A DNA stretch of 64,000 nucleotides from Clostridiaceae bacterium (GTDB lineage: Bacteria; Bacillota; Clostridia; Saccharofermentanales; Saccharofermentanaceae), in assembly GCA_012729635.1 (NCBI GenBank), contig JAAYCT010000008.1, positions 1 through 64,000 on the forward strand, read 5' to 3'. The notes beneath the pieces were generated by a model. It saw nothing but the letters and a program-made list of their open reading frames with translations, was not told the DNA's origin and made no database searches. This document shows positions 35,601 through 47,125 of the stretch, one piece after another. A program made the position numbers and the translations under genes. Each line of letters starts with the position of its first letter. Within the stretch, counting starts at the first letter, position 1.

Positions 35601-38600
35601 GGAACGGATCTTAAAATATTCGATTTCCAGAAGACTGCTGGTCCTGGCCATTCGGAAAATATCCTCGTCGCTCATACGGATCGCAAGCTTGTCACAAAGA
35701 TTGAGAAGCGCATTCATCGACGGACAGTATCCGGTCATAAAGCTCACCGAAACACTCCTTCCGGGGCCGATGGTCACTCCGATCTGAAGACTTAGGATCG
35801 GGTCGGTGGATACCCCTCCTCTTCCGGGAAGGGTGTTGCCCGGCATAAGCGCCTCCGGACAAGCCGTCGAACCGCCCCTCCCGATAAAGTCCTGTCGGCT
35901 TGTCTCGAAGCGAATCGGCGCAAAACGGTCCATATCGGTTCGAACCAAATGCATTACATATCCGACGCGATCCTTTTCGGATTTGGGTCTCCTGCGGGCA
36001 ATCAGAAGGCTTCTTTCCTGAAGAAACTGTGATTCGATAAAGAGCTTACTGTATGCCGGATGACTCGCGTCGGCCGCCGCATCATCGGCAACGACCTCCA
36101 GGTAGCTGGTCAGCTCGAGATAAACGGGACTGTTTCCGTGATTGGTCAGCGTGATGCGACGAATCTCGATCGGATCCACAGGGGATATCGTCACTTCGGT
36201 TTGTGTCGAAATCATTCCGTCCTTTCTTCGAAACTCCGCCTTGTCATGGGAAAAAATCACCTGATACGAATCCGGTTTGATTTGGACCGGCGCGTATGTT
36301 GCACTGAAAAGACGCCCGGTGGCAGGTTCTCTTATATATACGAAGGTTCCGCTTCCGCCATACCTCCGATCGGAACGAAAACGATTAATTCTCATGTGAT
36401 CATATGCGGAAAACCCGTTGCCCTCCGAGGTAATCATCACCTGGTAATGACCGTTACACAGCACATGCGCAGTCGGGTATTCCGGATGTGTCGTGTGAAG
36501 GATACGGCTCTGCATCTCCTCGCGGGCGGCCTGTTCGCTTTCGACATCGATGGTATAGCCGATACTGGCAATGGTCACCATCGGCGAAGTAAAGCGCTCC
36601 TCCAAAAGAATTTCGTTTGCCCGGATCATCGGTTCTCTGTGAAAGCGAGTTTGTAAAATATTTTCGTTCAGCAAATTATTGATCGCGGCAATACTCATCC
36701 CCAGATGATGCGTCATAAAACTGCGAACCGTTGCGTGTTCGCTCATCGTATTCGGGTCGGGACTTCCGTAATCCAGAGCCTCATAGAGACCGTATTTTGC
36801 GCCGGCCCCCTCTCGGATTAATTTACGGATGTTTGCGAGCGCCTTTCGCGGCTGAATACCCAAAGCCAATATCGTCGCATACGGGGCAACCACCTTGACG
36901 GGCTTCAAACTGGGCTGAAGTCTCATGCGACTGACTCCGAACGGACCGTACTGATAATTCGCGTGGTTATCGAAAATATAGTATTGAGATTCGGAAATCC
37001 CCCACGGGATATGATGCTTTCGACCGTACCGAATCTGACTTACGACCGCTGCGCGACAACTGTAATCCATAATGGTTCCCGGCGGTGTACGCAGGACCAG
37101 ATTGGGCATCAGATACTCAAACATGGATCCGCTCCATGAAACAAGAGCCGGCATTCCGCGGACCAAGGTCAGAGGCCGTCCCAACCGAACCCAATGTCGT
37201 TTGGGAACATCCCCCTTCGAAATCGCCAGGAAGCTTGCCAGCCTCGACTCGGAGGCCATCAAATCATAATGTCCCCGGTCCGGCTTTTGCAACGAAACAT
37301 GATATCCGATATAAAACAATCGTTTCCGGTTATCGAAAAGCGGTCGGAAATCGGCGGCGGCAATGATTCGGTCGATTTCACCGATCAGTTTGTCCATGCG
37401 TCGAATCAGAATATTTGCATTTCGATTGCCTTTTTCGGCCAATTCGGCCGGACTGAAAAGAAGATCAGAAAGTTGATCGCGCGCCAGTTTATCGCGATCA
37501 CGGATTAGCTCTTCACAAAATCTTGTCGTCTGGCTCCAGGTTTTCGGATCAACCAGGAGCGTTTCCGCAAACATAAAGAAGACACCCAGTCGCTCTTCGG
37601 GAACAGAATCCTCGGTCTCATAGCGAAGAAGTGACGCCATAACGGATTGCTTCCGGGGAGCCTTTGCGTAGACGGGTTTTCGGGGCCTTATTCTTTTTCT
37701 GCTGCTGATGTCATCTATGATTTCCTCCTCGTCGGCAAGCAGAAGATCCGAAAGGCCCTGAATCAGAGGCGGTCGGAAGATCGGAAGCTCCTTGAGCTCC
37801 ATCAGACCCTCCTTGACGGTGATCAGATGCGCGAGAAAATTACCGCTGTCCACCGTCGACACATAACTCGGTTCGATCGGATCCAGCGTAACGGTATCGT
37901 ACCAGTTATGCAGATGTCCGTTCCATTTGGGAAGCTTTCGAATCACTTCGATTACTTTGTCGGCGGAGTCAACAAAACTCAACAGACCGGAGTATCCGAG
38001 ATCCCGGGCGGAAAGTGACGCGAGCAACTGGAGCCCGATGTTGGTCGGCGACGTCCGATCCGCCGTTTTGGGGCCCGGGATCTCCTGGAAATGATCGGGG
38101 CATAGATAATGCGTTTCTTCTCTCGAATGATCCGCAAAATACCTTTTAATTCGAACCGCGATCCGACGAATTTGAGCGATTTGCTCTTTATTGGGAAACA
38201 GGCGGGTCTCCCTCGGAATCTGTTTCTCGGAGAGCAGGGCAATCACCGGTGAGAGCGCAAACAGGGAACAAAATATTGCGAAGGCCGCTTTAAGACCGAC
38301 GGATACGGGCAATGCGGCGGCATGGAAAAAAGCGGCGGACATCATCACGGACGGTAACATCAACCGAAGATATGCGCCGAAGGACGAGCGCGCGTCGCGC
38401 TCGACCGAGTCGGCAGTCTGCCATTCAAGCAAATTCCGGTGACTGACAAGAAGTCTGTACAGTGTCCGTACTATCGCGTCCAACGCCGAAACGGCACGTA
38501 CGGGCACCAGTATAAAGCGGTATACGGATTGAATCATCACGTCAAAAATATTCTGACCGAGGATCGAAACGGATATCCGCTCGAAAACACGCCGTGTTTT

Positions 38601-41120
38601 TCGAAAAAAAGTATACAAAAACACGCGAATGATGTTGACGGCCGGCTCAAAAAACAGAAAAATCATCCAGATCCACGGTGTACCGGGAACCAGAAAAAGA
38701 TTGCACAGAATCAGTATCAGAAGTGCCGGATGCATGACACTCCTTCGGAGGTTATCGAGCATTTTCCATCGGGAAAGCAGATTCAGTCTTTCGGCCCGAA
38801 TGAGAAACGGGAGCAATTGCCAGTCTCCGCGAATCCATCGATGCTCGCGTTTGATATAGGCTCCGATGCGTGACGGAACCCGCTCCAAAAGCTTAATCCC
38901 GCTTGCAAACGCGCACCGGGTCAGGCTCCCCTCGAGAAGATCATGACTCAGAACACTGTTCTCCGGGATTTTCTTTTTCAACAGAGCATGAAACGCCCGA
39001 AGGTGATAAATCCCCTTTCCCGCGTAAATTCCTTCGTGAAAAGTATCCTGATATACATCCGAAACAATCGTCGAGTACGGATCAAAACCGGCCTGGCCGG
39101 AAAGCATCACTTGAAACAACCCGGCGGAGGGAGCGGGAATTCGGTTCCCGATCTCGGACTGAACGATCACGTACCCGGATTTCAGGGTTCGGGCATCGGC
39201 GTCGAGAACCGGCTGATTCAGCGGATGCTCGATGACCCCGATCATTTTTTTCGCGCTCTCCTGAGGAATTTCGGTATCCCCGTCCAACGTGATTACATAC
39301 TTAATTAACGGAAAAACGGAAGCATCACCGACCGGCATCCGGTAACGTTTTTCTTCCTCTGCGCAAAGAAGCGAATTAAACCCTTCCAGTTTTCCTCTTT
39401 TTCGCTCCCAGCCCATCCAGCACTTTTGTTTCGGATTCCACTCACGCTCCCGATAAAAAAGGAAAAATCGATCCCTGTGATCGGTATGTTTCCGGTTGAG
39501 TCGTTCCACCTCCCGACGGGCAACTTCAAGAATCGCGTCGTCCTCCGGCATTTTTTGGGCGGGAGCATCCCGAAAATCAACCAATAGTGCAAAATACAGA
39601 TGATCGCTCCGGTTCGCCAGATAGTGTCGCTCCATGGATTCGGTCATACTTTTCGCGCCGGACACCGACGAAATAATAACCGGCATGACCACAAAGGTAG
39701 AGCAGGATTCGGGAACTCCTTTTTCAAAATCCATCGAACAACAGGGCTGGGGCTCAATCAGTCTCGTATAAACGGTGTTGACCGCAAACACACCGATTCC
39801 GGTCGCCGGAACGATCATGGAAAGAACAAACAGTATCTCCCGATAACTGAACGCCTCGAGTCGAATTGCGCAAAAAACACAAACCGCGGGAATGACCGCC
39901 ATTGTTAACGACAACATAATGAGAAAATAAGCAACGCGCGCCAAAGACTTGAAAATATCCGCCGGCATTCGCCGCACAACCCTTTTCCCGGATAAATGCG
40001 CACAAAGGTACGGACGGCCCTCTCCGAGCAAATAGGTCCCGACATGATTTTCACTTGAAAAATGTCCGTCTTTCGGGGGATACCGACAGATCTTCAATAC
40101 CGCTTCCGCGACAAAGGATTCATCCACTCCGTATCTTCTGGCGAATCGCACGGCCTTTCTTCGGTATAATCCCCTGGTCGGCGCATCCATCGCCGAATAG
40201 ATGCCGGAAGGATCTTTTCCGAGCATCGATTCAAGGGTCGATACGGAAGAAAAATAACGATCGATATCGAGGTCGGACACCTCGCTCAGGCTTTCGATCA
40301 ATGCGCTGATTATGCTTTCGGAGTCAGACTCAAACAGCCGTTCCTTTTCGGTAATATCCGGAACCAGCTCCATCCCGTCTCCCTGATTTTCTCCGAGCGT
40401 CTCGCGAAGAAATTCCTCGATATCATTTTTGCCGATCGCCAGGGCGTTCAGTCGATAAATCAGATGGGAGCTGTACGTATGATTTCGGGCATCCTTTTTT
40501 CTGATGCGTTCGGAAAGAAAACGAAAGCCTTCAGATTCGTCACGAATAAAGTGTAATGCGGCTTTATCCATGATATCGTTCGCCCGGATTTTGCACTCAA
40601 TGGCGGGCAGGATTCGGTTCGACTGTTCGATCACCATATCCAGCAAGCTGAGCGTCAGCGCGTCCGGAAGAAGATCCAACTCAGCCGTTGTGAGAACTCG
40701 AATCTTCTGGTACTCATTGATCAGATCGATGACCGCGTCCTCACTGACGTGCATATTTGTACTTAAAAGGATTTCACGGGCAATCATGTATATACGCGGA
40801 AAGCCCTTTCCGGGACCGCTTAAAATCAACGGAAGTCCGCGAAAGCAACCCGCTCCGCCCTTTGCCTGAAACGACTTCAAACTCAGGTACAGCTTGTGAT
40901 AGTTCTCAAACAGCCATCGTGATGCCGGAATGAGGGTAATCATCCCGGGCGGGAAACGTGAAAGCCTTCTGCGTATCAGCTGAAGGCCGAAATATCGGCG
41001 GACATGAAGGATACGAAGCCGATTCGAAACGCCCGGCCTTGTTCCTTCGTGTTGGCTCGCCAGATTTCGCATCCTGCTGAAAACGATGCCGCCGGAAGAA
41101 TGCGAATATCGATCGGGCAT
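32643..41120 (-). CDS. Giant cyclic beta-1,2-glucan synthase family protein (NdvB-like; GT84-glycoamylase-like-GH94)
   Basis: At 2,825 residues this single polypeptide fills 8.5 kb. The N-terminal 380 residues are the conserved soluble region; helices follow at about 385-460. The glycosyltransferase domain carries KYVITLDGDTEIPQ near residue 605, with more helices near 785-840 and beyond. A glycoamylase-like domain follows at about 1040-1450 (GYSGLLSFVDSADK, LVSWSGSMFEYLMP). The C-terminal third is a GH94-type phosphorylase region with GGGDWNDGMN near residue 2505 and NPFLGLKREGEYLVFSP at the end. By family knowledge it polymerises UDP-glucose into beta-1,2-glucan, trims it and exports it. 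GGAGG precedes ATG 41120. Confidence 0.92.
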   Translation of the reverse strand: MPDRYSHSSGGIVFSRMRNLASQHEGTRPGVSNRLRILHVRRYFGLQLIRRRLSRFPPGMITLIPASRWLFENYHKLYLSLKSFQAKGGAGCFRGLPLILSGPGKGFPRIYMIAREILLSTNMHVSEDAVIDLINEYQKIRVLTTAELDLLPDALTLSLLDMVIEQSNRILPAIECKIRANDIMDKAALHFIRDESEGFRFLSERIRKKDARNHTYSSHLIYRLNALAIGKNDIEEFLRETLGENQGDGMELVPDITEKERLFESDSESIISALIESLSEVSDLDIDRYFSSVSTLESMLGKDPSGIYSAMDAPTRGLYRRKAVRFARRYGVDESFVAEAVLKICRYPPKDGHFSSENHVGTYLLGEGRPYLCAHLSGKRVVRRMPADIFKSLARVAYFLIMLSLTMAVIPAVCVFCAIRLEAFSYREILFVLSMIVPATGIGVFAVNTVYTRLIEPQPCCSMDFEKGVPESCSTFVVMPVIISSVSGAKSMTESMERHYLANRSDHLYFALLVDFRDAPAQKMPEDDAILEVARREVERLNRKHTDHRDRFFLFYREREWNPKQKCWMGWERKRGKLEGFNSLLCAEEEKRYRMPVGDASVFPLIKYVITLDGDTEIPQESAKKMIGVIEHPLNQPVLDADARTLKSGYVIVQSEIGNRIPAPSAGLFQVMLSGQAGFDPYSTIVSDVYQDTFHEGIYAGKGIYHLRAFHALLKKKIPENSVLSHDLLEGSLTRCAFASGIKLLERVPSRIGAYIKREHRWIRGDWQLLPFLIRAERLNLLSRWKMLDNLRRSVMHPALLILILCNLFLVPGTPWIWMIFLFFEPAVNIIRVFLYTFFRKTRRVFERISVSILGQNIFDVMIQSVYRFILVPVRAVSALDAIVRTLYRLLVSHRNLLEWQTADSVERDARSSFGAYLRLMLPSVMMSAAFFHAAALPVSVGLKAAFAIFCSLFALSPVIALLSEKQIPRETRLFPNKEQIAQIRRIAVRIKRYFADHSREETHYLCPDHFQEIPGPKTADRTSPTNIGLQLLASLSARDLGYSGLLSFVDSADKVIEVIRKLPKWNGHLHNWYDTVTLDPIEPSYVSTVDSGNFLAHLITVKEGLMELKELPIFRPPLIQGLSDLLLADEEEIIDDISSRKRIRPRKPVYAKAPRKQSVMASLLRYETEDSVPEERLGVFFMFAETLLVDPKTWSQTTRFCEELIRDRDKLARDQLSDLLFSPAELAEKGNRNANILIRRMDKLIGEIDRIIAAADFRPLFDNRKRLFYIGYHVSLQKPDRGHYDLMASESRLASFLAISKGDVPKRHWVRLGRPLTLVRGMPALVSWSGSMFEYLMPNLVLRTPPGTIMDYSCRAAVVSQIRYGRKHHIPWGISESQYYIFDNHANYQYGPFGVSRMRLQPSLKPVKVVAPYATILALGIQPRKALANIRKLIREGAGAKYGLYEALDYGSPDPNTMSEHATVRSFMTHHLGMSIAAINNLLNENILQTRFHREPMIRANEILLEERFTSPMVTIASIGYTIDVESEQAAREEMQSRILHTTHPEYPTAHVLCNGHYQVMITSEGNGFSAYDHMRINRFRSDRRYGGSGTFVYIREPATGRLFSATYAPVQIKPDSYQVIFSHDKAEFRRKDGMISTQTEVTISPVDPIEIRRITLTNHGNSPVYLELTSYLEVVADDAAADASHPAYSKLFIESQFLQERSLLIARRRPKSEKDRVGYVMHLVRTDMDRFAPIRFETSRQDFIGRGGSTACPEALMPGNTLPGRGGVSTDPILSLQIGVTIGPGRSVSVSFMTGYCPSMNALLNLCDKLAIRMSDEDIFRMARTSSLLEIEYFKIRSVQLNAIQNLVGAIYYPTNVFRGGTDELADNSLGQSGLWRFGISGDRPILLLRVSEPEDRSTVKEVLLAYEFLRLQKVSTDLIIYNEAEGGYDDSLQQMIFEETAQVRVFEHSLNRLGIFIIRACRIEEAERTLLLSAARIIFTPQTGIYFRKIVPGGKESTNGDVIHLPSGNFPTAGGNGFCGHTGEAVPEFFNGIGGFVRNGREYEIRLSHGAKTPAPWLNVITNGRFGFQISEIGSGYTWSKNSRENKLTVWSNDPVTDPPSEVLYVRNKKTGLICSPCALIPGADGYFRVRHGFGYSVFQRESRDCDLELMLFCSADAPVKLMILNIINKTNQSAKFNVAFYAEWVLGVFRETTERFIVTEYNGKSEILTARNTYCTEESKGVTYLFCDHPVTYKTGDRQTFFGRNGNILYPEALVTPAPSQLGAGLDPCGVIACDAKTAPHGRTCVVFGLGHAENSERAEITASHFRTPGHAQAELKTVQKFWEKLPGNISIRTPNRAMDILMNGWLLYQVIACRLMARAAFYQCGGAYGFRDQLQDVLAIMDYDAEMTRRHILLCCSRQFREGDVQHWWHHPDGMGVRTKISDDLLFLPYAVAEYIRHTGDAGILCEKVSFIESEPLGPEQSESVSTPVISKKTGDVYDHCVLAIERACAFGRHGLPLIGGGDWNDGMNAVGKEGLGESVWLGWFLYHVMDLFIPVCIGRGDQAKTERFRRHMSEIKNALERYAWDGRWYLRAYYDNGRPMGSSHNEECMIDSISQAWAVISKGSDRKRGETALRSAQNLLISRGEGIVRLLTPPFDRGENNPGYISGYNPGIRENGGQYTHAAVWMAIAFCEIGDMEEAYRILNMLNPIHATADFRLLNRYQNEPYAMTADVSDGYPNVGRGGWSWYTGAAGWMYRAILNPFLGLKREGEYLVFSPKKAIPFDRYQIEYRFGSTIYEIAFEKRTDFDEAVTIYFEGKKQKSHLLKLVDDASVHHVEVRF

Positions 41121-41618
41121 AGAAAACGCCTCCGCCTCTTCGCGCTGACCGAAGCGTCTGCCGACACCTCAATAAGCGAAAGAAATGTTTTCCCGCGCCG
41201 TCGGTACAAATAATCTTGTCTTAAGGAATCATCCGAAAAGCTGTGTCAATAAAAAGAAAAGAAACGAGTCGGCGAGTCCTTCCTTCAAATGAAAAGAGTC
41301 GACCGGGAAATCATCTGCCTGTGGTATGCCTCGTCGGACCAAAAATCATCTGATAACACCGAAATCTAAAATACCAATTACATTATAACACGTCTTTGTC
41401 TGTTTTTCGAGTACGGTAAAAACGCTTCCTTCGGGCTGTGATGAGTACAACCGTCGATTCGGCGCACAGGGTCTTTCTTTCCGATCTCCCGATAAAAGAA
41501 GATTGCATATGCCGAAAAAGACCGATTTTATTCACTTTCTTTAAGAAAAACTGATTTTTCCACTATGCAAATTCCGCTCCATGAAGTAGAATGTCTATGA
41601 TGCACGTTGCAAAAAATG

Positions 41619-41632
41619 CTTCGTGCACGAAG
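41619..41632. promoter_or_regulatory. 14-bp perfect palindrome upstream of the HU promoter
   Basis: CTTCGTGCACGAAG reads the same on both strands. It lies 38 bases before the HU -35 box and is not followed by a T-run, so an operator is more likely than a terminator. Confidence 0.4.
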
Positions 41633-41669
41633 TAAGATTGGCTCTTACGAGCACTACGACACACCGGGC

Positions 41670-41699
41670 TTGACAATATGGTGTTCCATCATTTATTAT
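41670..41699 (+). promoter_or_regulatory. Promoter of the HU gene
   Basis: A perfect TTGACA (41670-41675), an 18-bp spacer and TATTAT (41694-41699), 41 bases before the ATG. Confidence 0.75.
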
Positions 41700-41739
41700 C
41701 AGCCGAGTGTGAATATCGCCTGAAGGAGGCTACGTTACT

Positions 41740-42015
41740 ATGAACAAGACAGACCTAATCGATGCAGTTGCACAGGCAACAGATCTCACCAAGAAGCAGG
41801 CTGAGGCCGCGATTAACGCGACAATCGACGCCATCTCCGACGCTCTGGCCAAGGAAGAAAAAGTTGTATTGGTCGGTTTCGGAAGCTTTGAGACCAAGAA
41901 GCGTAATGCTCGCAAAGGACGCAACCCCAGCACCGGTGCTCCGATGAATATTCCCGCGTCCAAGGCGCCCGTATTCAGTGCCGGCAAAGGCTTGAAGGAC
42001 AAGGTCAACAAGTAA
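41740..42015 (+). CDS. hup: HU family DNA-binding protein
   Basis: A 91-residue histone-like protein that bends and compacts DNA as a dimer. It begins MNKTDLIDAVAQATDLTKKQ and carries the family signature GFGSFETKKRNARKGRNP and the arm region STGAPMNIPAS. AAGGAGG precedes the ATG. Its codons are unusually uniform, fitting a highly expressed gene. It is a single-gene unit with its own terminator. Confidence 0.97.
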   Translation: MNKTDLIDAVAQATDLTKKQAEAAINATIDAISDALAKEEKVVLVGFGSFETKKRNARKGRNPSTGAPMNIPASKAPVFSAGKGLKDKVNK

Positions 42016-42045
42016 TCCGTTCCGGATGGCATGACTGAGAAAACA

Positions 42046-42080
42046 GGAAGCTCTTGTGTATTCGGGGGCTTCTTTTCTTT
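42046..42080 (+). terminator. Intrinsic terminator after HU
   Basis: GAAGCTC (42047-42053) pairs with GGGCTTC (42066-42072, including one G-T pair) and is followed by TTTTCTTT. Confidence 0.7.
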
Positions 42081-42142
42081 ACGAAAAAAACGTTTTCAAC
42101 AAAAACCCTCGGACTGTGGATGTCCGCAAGGATGGAATTGTC

Positions 42143-42748
42143 TCATATCGACATGCTGGCCGGATATGGGATACAGTCATGGTTTCGTACCAGCAGCGCC
42201 GTTACCTCATCGAAGAGTTTACGAAGAATATAGACATTACGGCGCCCCTCCTCGAACAGCCTCATCTTGCGAAAAGCGTATCGAAGATTCCGTTCCACCT
42301 GAGATGCGCTGATACCGAATTCTTTGCCGGCCATCGGATACAAACGCTTCGTTACCGCGCTCATGAGCGACGGGTCGCGCACGCTCTGAACAAGCATATA
42401 CCGGGCAATCCGGGTGCCGAGCAAGATCCGGTCGAGAAAGTACCGGTCCAAAACGTTCTCGACGCCCTGAAGCAACTGTGCGTTCGAAAGCGACGAGTGA
42501 TCCAGCCCCTTCAGAGCTTGTCCCGTGATTCGCTTCACGGCGGAAGGCACACCGGTTCTGGCATCCACTAAGTAGTGCAGACGGCCCGCGGTGTCCGAAA
42601 TGCCGACCATCCCTCTCTTTCTCATCAGCGAATTGATGTTATCGAGGATCATTCGGTCACTGCAAACCACATAGAATCCGACTTCACGCTCCGGATTCAT
42701 GCTGTAACCAAAAGCAGTCCGATGGTTGGTTTCGGATTCAAAAGCCAT
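42143..42748 (-). CDS. Spo0A C-terminal domain-like protein lacking a normal receiver
   Basis: A 201-residue protein. Residues about 105-170 match the DNA-binding domain of Spo0A: LLGTRIARYMLVQSV, then VTKRLYPMAGKEFGISASQVERNLRYAF, the trans-activation and recognition-helix pattern ending in SRVERAIRHA in Bacillus Spo0A. The N-terminal 95 residues (VGFYVVCSDRMILDNINSL...) are too short for a standard receiver and lack its acidic pocket. It may be a degenerate or truncated relative that binds similar sites without phosphorylation control. AAGGAG precedes ATG 42748. It stands alone, convergent with HU. Confidence 0.75.
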   Translation of the reverse strand: MAFESETNHRTAFGYSMNPEREVGFYVVCSDRMILDNINSLMRKRGMVGISDTAGRLHYLVDARTGVPSAVKRITGQALKGLDHSSLSNAQLLQGVENVLDRYFLDRILLGTRIARYMLVQSVRDPSLMSAVTKRLYPMAGKEFGISASQVERNLRYAFRKMRLFEEGRRNVYILRKLFDEVTALLVRNHDCIPYPASMSI

Positions 42749-42912
42749 TTCCCTTCTCCTTTTAGAAAAACTATCGTACGTACTATTCTGTCATCCCCAA
42801 AAAGTGGAATCAACAGGATATATTCGAAAATTTCAAAATAAGAAAGCGCGGATGAAAAGCAAAAAAAGGGACTGAATCAAAACGAAGAAAAAACTGCCTC
42901 ATTTGACTTTTT

Positions 42913-43320
42913 TCAAGTCTTTTGAGACAGCCCCGCTTTGGTCATCTCGTGAATATATCCTGAATATCGGGTGTGCGAAATTTCCAGCAGGTCGCCGACC
43001 TGCGGCTTATGAACCAACGGATTGTAGAAATAAACCGCACCGTCAACGGTCATGGCGTTATTGAGAAAATCGATTTTTTCGACAGTACCGGTACGAACGG
43101 CATAGGTTCCGCGGATAACATCCGTCGTATCCAGCATTCTCGGAATGGTAAAGAGAATCATCTGCACAAGGATTAAACCGGCAAGAATCGCCGGAAACAG
43201 ATATGTAATCCCCCGGCGATTCCTTCGCTCCGCATTGATCCGGAGTCGGCGAATCAACAAAAGGACCAGACCGGAGGATATCACGGCGTGTGCGAGTAAA
43301 TTCAGAAAAAAATACAACAA
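42913..43320 (-). CDS. Small membrane protein of unknown function
   Basis: A 135-residue protein with two N-terminal hydrophobic helices (about residues 3-22 and 40-58) and a soluble C-terminal part that looks like a small beta-barrel (TGTVEKIDFLNNAMTVDGAVYF ending LEISHTRYSGYIHEM). I recognise no family. The start is TTG 43320 with AAGGAGG nine bases upstream. It may be co-transcribed with the 5-FCL gene 80 bases before it. Confidence 0.7.
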   Translation of the reverse strand: MLYFFLNLLAHAVISSGLVLLLIRRLRINAERRNRRGITYLFPAILAGLILVQMILFTIPRMLDTTDVIRGTYAVRTGTVEKIDFLNNAMTVDGAVYFYNPLVHKPQVGDLLEISHTRYSGYIHEMTKAGLSQKT

Positions 43321-43400
43321 GCGTGTTCACCTCCTTGATGAATCCATTGTATTACATACGGCCGCCAATGGCACATTCTTGCGAAAATCCCCGCATCATC

Positions 43401-46081
<2,681 letters not shown>

Positions 46082-46738
46082 TTATAGCTTGAACTCATAC
46101 GAATCCCGATATTCCGACGCTCGCCCCTTGGACAAATACAGAATCGGGAGCAGTGTTAAAACAAATACAAATGATCCCCATACCCAGGACGGCAAGCCGA
46201 GAAAATCACCGACATCGGTTGCCAATCCTCCGGATCCCACTCGAATGAACGGAGATAGCAAATCTCCGCGAAGACCTGCGGCGATAAAAACCGGAGTCAT
46301 CACCCATTCATAAAACAGATAGACCGGAATGGAATAGAAATAGGCATCCGCTAATATGCGGGATGCCTTGTCGGCACGAAAAAGAATCAAGAGCACGGCA
46401 ACCGCCAATCCGAGGACGACCCAAACGGCGTCGTTTTCGATGGTCCGGTTCACCACACACATATAAAGGTGGTAAATCACGGCATAAGCGGCCGGAAACG
46501 GTGCGATGATTTCGCTGATCACTCCGTTTCGCATCCACAGATACAACAGATGAATCCCCAGAAACAGAACGGTCAGCATGATCGCTGTCACACCGGGAGA
46601 AAACGGGAAAAGACCGGTCAGAAGATCCGCGGGTCCGCGCAGTGCGCCGACGAAGAAACGAAAGGGAGCACTAAGGACGGTCCCCCACAGCAAGAACAGC
46701 AATATGGATACGATCAGCGCCCGCTTCCCGCCGTTCAA
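46082..46738 (-). CDS. Multi-pass membrane protein of unknown function
   Basis: A 218-residue protein with six or so hydrophobic helices and a short basic C-terminus. No motif is recognised. The start is TTG 46738, with GGAGG eight bases before. It lies 15 bases after the PC4/YdbC gene and 54 bases before ligA, so all may share a transcript. Confidence 0.7.
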   Translation of the reverse strand: MNGGKRALIVSILLFLLWGTVLSAPFRFFVGALRGPADLLTGLFPFSPGVTAIMLTVLFLGIHLLYLWMRNGVISEIIAPFPAAYAVIYHLYMCVVNRTIENDAVWVVLGLAVAVLLILFRADKASRILADAYFYSIPVYLFYEWVMTPVFIAAGLRGDLLSPFIRVGSGGLATDVGDFLGLPSWVWGSFVFVLTLLPILYLSKGRASEYRDSYEFKL

Positions 46739-46753
46739 AGATTTTTCCTCCGA

Positions 46754-46999
46754 TTAAAGACTTTCCGCCTCGTACGGATCGTATTCCGCGAGCAATTCCT
46801 TAAGGACCGCGACTTCCTCGCCGGTCATCGTAAGGCCTTTGCCGGCTTTTTCGTGGTTCGGCGCCCAGTCCCTTATGTCAATCTTCGGATTTCCGCCGTT
46901 CCAGCGAACGATGTTCACCTCCCGATTCCATCCGGATTTTCCGGTGGAAAGGACCCCGATCTCTTTAATGATTTCCGATGTAATCTCTCCCTTTGGCAT
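46754..46999 (-). CDS. PC4/YdbC-family single-stranded nucleic-acid-binding protein
   Basis: An 81-residue protein of the bacterial PC4-like YdbC family, which binds ssDNA as a dimer. The pattern IIKEIGVLSTGKSGWNREVN, VRWNGGNPKIDIRDW and GKGLTMTGEEVAVLKELL is characteristic. The frame extends up to 47047, but GGAGG inside it is five bases before ATG 46999, which gives the usual family length. A TATAAT with TGC before it (47073-47068) is the likely promoter. It may serve repair with the nearby ligA. Confidence 0.9.
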   Translation of the reverse strand: MPKGEITSEIIKEIGVLSTGKSGWNREVNIVRWNGGNPKIDIRDWAPNHEKAGKGLTMTGEEVAVLKELLAEYDPYEAESL

Positions 47000-47125
47000 A
47001 TCTACCTCCGACATGATTGGTTGTTGTATCCCGGGAGTCGTTGACACCCTTTTTGAAATACTACATGATTATAGCATACTCGGGCAATCTTCAAACGGGT
47101 CGTAAGAACGGAGGGTTTATCGGAC

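Larger units (their letters stand above)
41121..41739. other. Long divergent intergenic region between the glucan synthase and HU genes
   Basis: No gene is seen in 619 bases. On the minus strand TGTTATAAT (TATAAT at 41397-41392) is an extended -10 promoter for the glucan synthase, giving a leader of about 265 bases; TTGACA at 41249-41244 may mark a second one. A 10-base sequence, AAATCATCTG, occurs twice (about 41303 and 41344). I do not recognise a known riboswitch in the leader. Confidence 0.5.

Noticed and set aside
33624-38442. Several plus-strand frames of 80-250 codons inside the glucan synthase gene
   Set aside because: They are antisense to a continuous conserved protein and show no domain or ribosome site.
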